Source: Pseudomonas sp. FP2309 (GTDB lineage: Bacteria > Pseudomonadota > Gammaproteobacteria > Pseudomonadales > Pseudomonadaceae). Taken from it: a stretch of DNA of 64,000 nucleotides. Below are positions 58,117 through 64,000 of this stretch, piece after piece (the stretch's first letter is position 1; each line of letters opens with the position of its first letter). The position numbers and the translations under genes are program-made. The notes below the pieces were generated by a model. It had not been told where the DNA came from, made no database searches, and was given only the letters and a program-made list of their open reading frames with translations. The stretch is from assembly GCF_030687575.1 (NCBI RefSeq), contig NZ_CP117439.1, forward strand, positions 806,001 through 870,000, read 5' to 3'.

Positions 58117-59064
58117 ATGCAAATCAAACTCGCCAACCCCCGTGGCTTCTGCGCCGGCGTGGACCGGGCGATCGAAATCGTCAACCGTGCCCTGGAAGTC
58201 TTCGGCCCGCCGATCTATGTGCGTCATGAAGTGGTGCACAACAAGTTTGTGGTCGAGGACCTGCGCGCGCGCGGTGCCATCTTTGTCGAAGAGCTGGACC
58301 AGGTGCCGGACGACGTTATCGTTATCTTCAGTGCCCACGGTGTTTCCCAGGCCGTGCGTACCGAAGCGGCGGGCCGTGGCCTGAAAGTCTTTGATGCGAC
58401 GTGCCCGCTGGTCACCAAGGTGCATATCGAAGTGGCGCGCTACAGTCGCGACGGCCGAGAGTGCATCCTGATCGGCCATGCCGGTCACCCCGAAGTGGAA
58501 GGCACCATGGGCCAGTACGACGCCAGTAATGGCGGTGCGATCTACCTGGTGGAAGACGAAAAAGACGTCGCGAACCTCCAGGTGCACAACCCGGATCGTC
58601 TGGCCTTCGTGACCCAGACCACCTTGTCCATGGACGACACCAGCCGCGTAATCGATGCGCTGCGCACACGCTTTCCGGCGATCGGTGGACCGCGTAAAGA
58701 CGACATCTGCTACGCCACGCAAAACCGCCAGGATGCGGTCAAGCAACTGGCTGATGAGTGCGATGTGGTGTTGGTGGTCGGCAGCCCTAACAGCTCCAAC
58801 TCCAACCGCCTGCGTGAGCTGGCGGAGCGCATGGCGACACCGGCGTACCTGATCGACGGCGCCGAAGACATGCAGCGCAGCTGGTTCGATGGCGTTCAGC
58901 GCATAGGCATCACGGCAGGTGCTTCGGCCCCGGAAGTGCTGGTGCGTGGCGTCATCCAGCAGTTGCATGCCTGGGGTGCTACCGGCGCCGATGAATTGGC
59001 CGGTCGTGAAGAGAACATCACGTTCTCCATGCCCAAGGAGCTGCGGGTTCGTTCGCTGCTCTGA
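58117..59064 (+). CDS. ispH: 4-hydroxy-3-methylbut-2-enyl diphosphate reductase
   Basis: The start is the ATG at 58117 ([11 protein letters not shown]); upstream frame back to 58021 lies in fkpB and the REP. The 315 residues include the three iron-sulfur ligands in GFCAGVDRA (Cys12), DATCPLV (near 96) and CYATQNR (near 197). It makes IPP and DMAPP in the last MEP-pathway step. Its 3' end overlaps the convergent fimT gene by 47 bases. Confidence 0.97.
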   Translation: MQIKLANPRGFCAGVDRAIEIVNRALEVFGPPIYVRHEVVHNKFVVEDLRARGAIFVEELDQVPDDVIVIFSAHGVSQAVRTEAAGRGLKVFDATCPLVTKVHIEVARYSRDGRECILIGHAGHPEVEGTMGQYDASNGGAIYLVEDEKDVANLQVHNPDRLAFVTQTTLSMDDTSRVIDALRTRFPAIGGPRKDDICYATQNRQDAVKQLADECDVVLVVGSPNSSNSNRLRELAERMATPAYLIDGAEDMQRSWFDGVQRIGITAGASAPEVLVRGVIQQLHAWGATGADELAGREENITFSMPKELRVRSLL

Positions 59065-59599
59065 GTGCCAGAGCGTCGGCGTCTGTGCGGCATAAGGCCT
59101 GCTCCGCGTTATCGCTGCGCAGGCTGATGCGCCCACTGGGTGCCAGCACTATCTGGTGGACACTCTGCGCCGTGTCCGTCGCGCACACATGCACCGTCCC
59201 CGCCCGGAAGCCGCCACCTGCAAATACCGGCTCGCCCAACCCACTGAAACGCACCTGGCTCTTGACCGGCCCATTGCCGACTATCGGTACGCGACTGCTG
59301 CGCTGATGCTCCAGCACCACTGGGTTGTCATCGTCCTGGTCACCGCGCCCGCTGATATCCACGATCACCCGCCAGCCCTGGCTCCAATCATCATTGAGCG
59401 CATGAATGATCACCGCTCTGTTGCGCGCGATGGCTTCAGTGCGGGCCAGTCGCAGTCCGCTCGCCAGTGATTGTGCTGCGCTCTGTCGTTGTTGCGACTC
59501 CAGCATCTGCTTGAAGCCGGGCACTGCCAGATGCGCCAGAATGCCACTCAACACCAGCCCCAGCAGCAGTTCCAGCAACGTGAAGCCTCGTTGGCGCAT
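59018..59599 (-). CDS. fimT: Type IV pilus minor pseudopilin FimT
   Basis: This 193-residue prepilin-like protein has a very short leader MRQRG cleaved before [20 protein letters not shown] (written here as the G|F site with Glu at +5). The GspH/FimT layout follows: [16 protein letters not shown] near residue 45 and GRISLRSDN near 155. FimT proteins are minor pilins, some binding DNA in natural competence. It is divergent from pilV, as fimT/fimU is placed near pilVWXE in P. aeruginosa, and its end overlaps ispH. Confidence 0.88.
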   Translation of the reverse strand: MRQRGFTLLELLLGLVLSGILAHLAVPGFKQMLESQQRQSAAQSLASGLRLARTEAIARNRAVIIHALNDDWSQGWRVIVDISGRGDQDDDNPVVLEHQRSSRVPIVGNGPVKSQVRFSGLGEPVFAGGGFRAGTVHVCATDTAQSVHQIVLAPSGRISLRSDNAEQALCRTDADALALRAANEPAAPWAWRT

Positions 59600-59789
59600 G
59601 GATTGTCCCTCCGTGGACGCAGGTCAAAATTCGTCGCAGTCAAAGGTATAGCGCCTGGATTGAGGCGCTGAATGATGGCCTTCATGTCCAAAGTATTTCC
59701 CTTTGTTCCGCGAACAGCGCGGGCGAAAAACCGACGCTAGTCTTGGGTCGCACAGCAGGCTTTGCCTGTTTTTTTGGCCCTCGACACGG

Positions 59790-60287
59790 ATGACGACGGT
59801 AATGCTTGCCAGCCTCAACACTTGTTTTGCCTGCCCATTGCCCCGACACCAGATCGGAGCGACGCTGATAGAGGTGCTGGTGGCGTTGCTGGTTCTAAGC
59901 GTGGGGCTTTTAGGTTCAGCGGTGCTTCAGCTCAACGCGCTCAAGTACACCGACAGCTCGAGAATGACCAGCCAGGCCAGTTTCATTGCCTACGACATGC
60001 TTGACCGCGTCCGCGCCAATTCCGGCGCCGATTACCAGTGGGGGAGAACTCAGCGAGTTCCGGCCAGTACCGCCACGTCAAGCGTGCGTGACCTCGACCT
60101 GCACGATTTCGAGGCCAATCTCCTAGGCTTCGCCGGAGAGAGCGCCAAAGGCGCGGTGGCGATGCATGCCGACGAAATCACCGTCAGCATCAGTTGGGAC
60201 GACGACAGGGGCACTAATACCCCCGGTGCGCGGCAAACGTTCACCCTGACCAGTCGTATTGCCGCCGAGCCTGGAGTGACGCAATGA
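59790..60287 (+). CDS. pilV: Type IV pilus minor pilin PilV
   Basis: From the ATG at 59790 (59802 is also possible) this gives 165 residues. The prepilin-peptidase site is HQIG|ATLIEVLVALLVLSVGL, with Ala rather than Phe or Met at +1 and Glu at +5. The leader is long (about 19-23 residues) and holds two cysteines. The rest matches PilV (DMLDRVRANSGADY near 70). No clear Shine-Dalgarno helps choose the start. It overlaps pilW by 4 bases. Confidence 0.85.
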   Translation: MTTVMLASLNTCFACPLPRHQIGATLIEVLVALLVLSVGLLGSAVLQLNALKYTDSSRMTSQASFIAYDMLDRVRANSGADYQWGRTQRVPASTATSSVRDLDLHDFEANLLGFAGESAKGAVAMHADEITVSISWDDDRGTNTPGARQTFTLTSRIAAEPGVTQ

Positions 60288-60991
60288 CGTACCGGGTTCG
60301 AGGTTTCAGTCTGCTGGAAGTGTTGCTCGCCCTGGCTTTAGGGCTGGTGCTGTTGCTTGGGGCGAGTCAGGTGTTGATCAGTTCCCGAGCGACTCACGCC
60401 AGTCAGCAGGCGGCCATGTTGCTGCAGGACGATGCACGCTTCGTGCTGAGCAAAATGATCCAGGATATTCGGCAGGTCGGAATGCTGGGGTGTTTGGCCC
60501 CGACCTTTATCGAGAACGCCCCGCCGGCGTTTTATCGGCCCGTGACCTGGAGTGCTGGCGCTGGATCGACTTCGCTGACGCTGGTCACTGCGGATATCGG
60601 CGGGCAGGGTGGCAAGCCTGATTGGACGGTACTGTCCGACTGCGTCCGCAGCGCCCACGCCTATGCTGGGAGTTCGCCGACACCGATGCCTGGGCAGATT
60701 CGTTTTGCGATACGCCAACTGACCTACATCTTCGAGACCGGTCAGTTGAAGGTGAGCACCCCCGCTGCGCCCGCCAAGTCGGTGCTGGTGGACAACGTTC
60801 TTGCATTCGATATCAGTTTCGGTGTGGCCGCTAAGTCGGACTCGGCCGAGGTGGTGCGCTACGACGCCAGCCCGGCAGACGAAGGCTTGATCCGCAGCGT
60901 GCGCATTCGCATGACGCTGCAAGACCCTGCGCGGCGTGTCAAAGACCAAACCTACAGCGTCGTCGCAGCGCTGCGAAATCGTCTGGGATAG
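60284..60991 (+). CDS. pilW: Type IV pilus minor pilin PilW
   Basis: This 235-residue prepilin has the leader MTYRVRG before FSLLEVLLALALGLVLLLGA. The PilW pattern follows (ARFVLSKMIQDIRQVGMLGC near residue 50). It starts by ATGA overlap with pilV and is followed by pilX after 7 bases. PilV, PilW, PilX and PilE form the initiating tip complex of the pilus. Confidence 0.9.
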   Translation: MTYRVRGFSLLEVLLALALGLVLLLGASQVLISSRATHASQQAAMLLQDDARFVLSKMIQDIRQVGMLGCLAPTFIENAPPAFYRPVTWSAGAGSTSLTLVTADIGGQGGKPDWTVLSDCVRSAHAYAGSSPTPMPGQIRFAIRQLTYIFETGQLKVSTPAAPAKSVLVDNVLAFDISFGVAAKSDSAEVVRYDASPADEGLIRSVRIRMTLQDPARRVKDQTYSVVAALRNRLG

Positions 60992-60998
60992 GGCGTTC

Positions 60999-61529
60999 AT
61001 GATGCTCGTTGAAGGCTTTTCTGCTCGGCAGGCGGGCATGGTTTTGCTGATCAGCCTGGTCTTTGTGCTGCTGTTGTCGTTGATTGGCGTGTCGTCGATG
61101 CAGGAGGCGGTGACCCAGCAAAAAGTTACGGGCAGCCTCTGGCATCGCAACAGGTCACACCAGAGTGCCGAGAGTGGCTTGAGGTTGGGAGAGCGGGACG
61201 TGCAGCGAACGGGGGCGGCAATGCCGAGGTGCCAGTCGATCACGCGCTGTGCGCCGCCTGACGAAGCCTTTTCAGTGATTGGTGCCGGGACGAATCCAAC
61301 GTCGGCAGTCACTTGGATTGCCTTCGACTTCGGGGTTTACGGTGTTCAATCCCTGGGGGCTGGTACCGGCATGGCGAATTTTCCACCACAGGCGACGGTC
61401 GAGTTATATCGCGTGACAGCCGTCGGGCTCAGTGGGCGGTCGCGCGCAGTGTTGGAGACCGTGTATGCGAGGGTAGAAGAGGAGGGCGGCTCGCGATTTC
61501 GGCGAGTGGCATGGCGGCAACTTCAATAA
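60999..61529 (+). CDS. pilX: Type IV pilus assembly protein PilX
   Basis: The start is the ATG at 60999 (MMLVEGFSARQ); the frame to 60936 lies in pilW. The 176 residues begin with the PilX N-terminal motif RQAGMVLLISLVFVLLLSLIG and continue with a segment typical for the family (SAESGLRLGE near 60). The canonical pilin Gly-Phe site is replaced by Ala-Gly-Met, as usual in PilX. In P. aeruginosa pilY1 follows; here pilE follows directly. Confidence 0.87.
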   Translation: MMLVEGFSARQAGMVLLISLVFVLLLSLIGVSSMQEAVTQQKVTGSLWHRNRSHQSAESGLRLGERDVQRTGAAMPRCQSITRCAPPDEAFSVIGAGTNPTSAVTWIAFDFGVYGVQSLGAGTGMANFPPQATVELYRVTAVGLSGRSRAVLETVYARVEEEGGSRFRRVAWRQLQ

Positions 61530-61540
61530 GGAGTAGCGAA

Positions 61541-61942
61541 ATGGGCAAGGACAGCCTGGGTTTCACCCTGATCGAGTTACTGATCGCCGTGGCGATTATC
61601 GCGTTTCTGGCCGGGATCGCTTACCCCAGGTACGCCGGCTACGTGAATAAGGTCTATCGTGCGCAAATTGTCGCGCTGCTGACTGAGCAGGCCCAGCACT
61701 TGGAGCGCTTTTATACGCGCAACGGTACTTATATTGACGCCAGTGGCGTCAGCGCGGGCAATGATCGCTATAGAATCACCGCTGCATTGAACCCTCAGGA
61801 CTTCCATCTGATTGCCGCGCCGATTGCCGATGCAGGTATGGCCGGCGATGCCTGCGGTGACTTCAGCCTGACCAGTGCCGGGGCGCGTAGCAATCCGGGC
61901 GCGGCGTCTGATATGTCGCGCCAGATGTGCTGGGGGCAATGA
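61541..61942 (+). CDS. pilE: Type IV pilus minor pilin PilE
   Basis: The start is the ATG at 61541 (MGKDSLG), with AAGGAG eight bases upstream. This 133-residue prepilin is cleaved at LG|FTLIELLIAVAIIAFLAGIA. It has the PilE pattern (YPRYAGYVNKVYRAQI, ERFYTRNGTY near 60) and a C-terminal pair of cysteines. The long open frame from 61313 is pilX in another frame. Confidence 0.92.
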   Translation: MGKDSLGFTLIELLIAVAIIAFLAGIAYPRYAGYVNKVYRAQIVALLTEQAQHLERFYTRNGTYIDASGVSAGNDRYRITAALNPQDFHLIAAPIADAGMAGDACGDFSLTSAGARSNPGAASDMSRQMCWGQ

Positions 61943-62001
61943 TGAGAGTGCTGGACGATTGGGCGCCGGGTGTGCCCGTTCCTATTTATCGGCTGGATCA
62001 A

Positions 62002-63114
62002 ATGATGGTTAAGCAACAGCAAGTTGTGATCGTCGGTGGCGGAGTCATCGGTTTGTTGACGGCGTACAACCTGGCAACCCAAGGTCAGGCGGTGGTGCTG
62101 CTGGAGCGCGCGGGTGTGGGGCAGGAGTCATCCTGGGCCGGAGGTGGCATTGTTTCGCCGCTGTATCCATGGCGCTACAGCCCGGCGGTGACTGCGCTGG
62201 CCCATTGGTCCCAGGATTTTTATCCGCAATTGGCTGAACGGCTGTTTGCCGCCACGGGCGTCGATCCGGAGGTTCACACCACCGGCCTTTACTGGCTGGA
62301 CCTGGACGACGAAGCCGAGGCGTTGGCCTGGGCCGCCCGTGAAAGCCGACCTCTGAGCAAGGTCGAGGTGTCTGTCGCCCATGATGCCGTGCCGGCGCTG
62401 GGCGGCGGGTACTCTCAGGCCGTCTATATGGCGGACGTGGCCAACGTGCGCAACCCGCGCCTGGTCAAATCCCTCAAGGCGGCGCTGTTGGCGCTACCTG
62501 GCGTGACCGTCCACGAACAGTGCCAAGTGAACGGTTTTATTCTGGATGATGGCAATGTCGTCGGTGTGAAGACGACGGAAGGGCCGGTCCAGGGTGATCA
62601 TGTCGTATTGGCGGCGGGAGCGTGGAGCGGTGAGTTGCTTGGCACTCTGGGGCTTGTGCTGCCGGTGGAGCCGGTCAAGGGGCAGATGATCCTGTACAAG
62701 TGTGCTTCGAACTTCCTGTCGAGCATGGTGCTGGCCAAGGGGCGTTATGCAATCCCTCGGCGCGACGGGCATATCCTGATCGGCAGCACCCTGGAACATC
62801 AGGGGTTCGACAAGACGCCGACAGCAAGTGCGTTGGAGAGTCTGAAGGCTTCAGCGGTGGAGCTGATTCCGGCCCTGGCAGACGCTGAGGTGGTCGGGCA
62901 CTGGGCCGGTTTGCGGCCAGGCTCGCCGGAAGGCATTCCCTATATCGGTCAGGTGCCGGGTTATCAAGGGTTGTGGCTCAACTGCGGGCACTACCGCAAC
63001 GGCTTGGTGTTGGCACCGGCGTCCTGCCAGTTGTTTGCCGACTTGTTGCTGAACCGTGCACCGATCATCGACCCGGTGCCTTACGCGCCCGAAGGTCGGA
63101 TCAACGCTGGATAG
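62002..63114 (+). CDS. thiO: Glycine oxidase ThiO (FAD-dependent)
   Basis: Starting at 62002 or 62005 (M/MVKQQQ), this gives about 370 residues. It has the DAAO-fold dinucleotide motif VVIVGGGVIGLLTAYNLA, SSWAGGGIVSPLYPW near 45 and the C-terminal HYRNGLVLAPASC loop seen in glycine oxidases. ThiO makes iminoglycine for the thiamine thiazole ring. The same gene borders the minor pilin cluster in P. aeruginosa. It ends 14 bases inside the convergent PP0621-family gene. Confidence 0.9.
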   Translation: MMVKQQQVVIVGGGVIGLLTAYNLATQGQAVVLLERAGVGQESSWAGGGIVSPLYPWRYSPAVTALAHWSQDFYPQLAERLFAATGVDPEVHTTGLYWLDLDDEAEALAWAARESRPLSKVEVSVAHDAVPALGGGYSQAVYMADVANVRNPRLVKSLKAALLALPGVTVHEQCQVNGFILDDGNVVGVKTTEGPVQGDHVVLAAGAWSGELLGTLGLVLPVEPVKGQMILYKCASNFLSSMVLAKGRYAIPRRDGHILIGSTLEHQGFDKTPTASALESLKASAVELIPALADAEVVGHWAGLRPGSPEGIPYIGQVPGYQGLWLNCGHYRNGLVLAPASCQLFADLLLNRAPIIDPVPYAPEGRINAG

Positions 63115-63334
63115 ACTTTGGCCCTTGCTCCAAATGCGCCTGGCTGCAGTACCACTCCTGGCGCACGCTGAGCGCGCGGTCCTGCGGCAGGTGCACGCCG
63201 CAGTGAGCGCAGCGTACCATCAGCGCTGCGCCGGGCTCGCGGGTACGCTGCTGTTTGGCGACCGGGCTTTTGAATTTACGCCACAACCATACCGCGGCAG
63301 CAATAACGGCAATCCAGAACAGAAGACGAAGCAT
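63101..63334 (-). CDS. PP0621-family small membrane-anchored zinc-ribbon-like protein
   Basis: This 77-residue protein has an N-terminal membrane helix (about 3-19), basic residues, then two cysteine pairs (VRCAHCGVHLP and WYCSQAH) resembling a zinc ribbon. This is the pattern of the conserved PP0621 family in Pseudomonas, function unknown. It is convergent with thiO and lies between it and bamD. Confidence 0.85.
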   Translation of the reverse strand: MLRLLFWIAVIAAAVWLWRKFKSPVAKQQRTREPGAALMVRCAHCGVHLPQDRALSVRQEWYCSQAHLEQGPKSIQR

Positions 63335-63413
63335 GGCAGGTAGTTTCTCGACAAGGAATGCGGCAGTTTAGCCAAGGACGCGACAGGCGCACAGCGCAAT
63401 AACACGTACCCAC

Positions 63414-63443
63414 AAAAAAGGGAGCCCCGAAGGGCTCCCTTTT
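63414..63443 (-). terminator. Terminator after bamD
   Basis: AAAAGGGAGCCC (63416-63427) pairs with GGGCTCCCTTTT (63432-63443) around CGAA. Read on the minus strand the stem ends in a T-run. It lies 17 bases past the bamD stop. Confidence 0.9.
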
Positions 63444-63459
63444 GCGTTGCGTCAACGGA

Positions 63460-64000
63460 TCAGTCGAACACGCCGAAGGTCATGTAGCTGAACCACGAGC
63501 GGTCCTGATTGTCGCCCAGCGCCTGTGGGGCTTCTTCTTCGATCACGTCGCCGTTCTCGTCGTGGGGCTTGAGGTCCGAAGGAATGGCATCCTTGGCGTC
63601 CTGGTACTGCTTCTGCACGTCCTGGTTGGCGCGGGTTTCGCCCGGCGGCAACGGTGGGCGGGATTCGATCAGGCCCAGGGTGTACTTGCTCAGCCACGAA
63701 CGGTTGTCCGCTTCGTCAACCTGAGGCACGAACTGGCCGTCTTTCAGGCTGGGGTGATCCGGGTAGTTGAGCTTGAGGGTTTCCAGGCTGGTGCTGGCCA
63801 GTTCGTCCAGGTGCAGACGCTGGTAGGCCTCGGTCATGACGGCCAGGCCGTCACCCACCGAAGGGGTTTCCTGGAAGTTCTCCACCACATAGCGGCCACG
63901 GTTGGCGGCGGCTACGTAGGCCTGACGGGTCAGGTAGTAGTGCGCTACGTGGATTTCGTAAGAGGCCAGCAGGTTGCGCAGGTAAATCATGCGCTGCTTG
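63460..64000 (-). CDS. bamD: Outer-membrane assembly lipoprotein BamD (ComL), 3' part
   Basis: The frame is open to the right edge; the Met at 63990 is internal, so the N-terminus with its lipoprotein signal is outside. About 179 residues remain, with TPR helices ([35 protein letters not shown]). An acidic C-terminal extension typical of Pseudomonas ComL follows (ENGDVIEEE, ending SYMTFGVFD). BamD is the essential partner of BamA in inserting outer-membrane barrels. Confidence 0.93.
   Translation of the reverse strand, partial: KQRMIYLRNLLASYEIHVAHYYLTRQAYVAAANRGRYVVENFQETPSVGDGLAVMTEAYQRLHLDELASTSLETLKLNYPDHPSLKDGQFVPQVDEADNRSWLSKYTLGLIESRPPLPPGETRANQDVQKQYQDAKDAIPSDLKPHDENGDVIEEEAPQALGDNQDRSWFSYMTFGVFD

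Overview
The window is a stretch of a gamma-proteobacterial chromosome from the genus Pseudomonas, most likely the P. fluorescens complex. This is judged from gene content, gene order and REP-type hairpins, not from a database search. Genes are dense, mostly in tightly overlapping operons. Two genes run off the edges: sctV at the left and bamD at the right.

1-14.8 kb is the larger part of a Hrp1-type (P. syringae-like, rsp/rsc) type III secretion system. The plus-strand operon sctV-D-N-O-P-Q-R-S-T-U encodes the export gate, ATPase complex and C-ring. It converges on a minus-strand block: rspR, hrpA, hrpB(sctI), sctJ, hrpD(sctK), hrpE(sctL), hrpF, sctC, hrpT. Two good HrpL-type hrp boxes precede hrpA and hrpF. 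A terminator-like hairpin separates the 52-codon pilin candidate from the rest of its operon. No harpin, HrpV, second HrpR/S protein or effector is visible in this part, and the hrpG position holds no convincing gene. sctQ is one fused gene with a plausible internal start for a SctQ-C product.

15-27.5 kb is core housekeeping: ychF, pth, rplY, prs, tRNA-Gln, ispE, lolB and a TPR lipoprotein gene on the minus strand, then hemA-prfA-prmC-moeB-murI and a PagL-like lipid A deacylase on the plus strand.

27.6-37.6 kb is a minus-strand stress/light-type locus. Eight overlapping genes (DUF523/DUF1722, MerR regulator, photolyase, SnoaL-like protein, SDR, FAD amine oxidase, DUF1365, Cfa-type methyltransferase) are followed by a DUF2878 membrane protein. 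Upstream sit a Trp-rich small protein and a renalase-like flavoprotein. Spaced TGTACA motifs in front of both units suggest shared control, probably by the encoded LitR-like MerR protein.

37.8-51.4 kb holds a TIGR01777 epimerase, hemH, a TonB-dependent siderophore receptor, the AlgW/DegS-type protease, a Nif3 protein, cysD-cysNC (sulfate activation), a YihG-type acyltransferase, pta (without ackA beside it), a DUF3565 protein, slyD and rpsT.

51.6-64 kb holds the murJ-ribF-ileS-lspA-fkpB-ispH cluster. After it come minor type IV pilin genes (fimT opposed to pilV-pilW-pilX-pilE, without pilY1), thiO, a PP0621-family protein and the 3' part of bamD.
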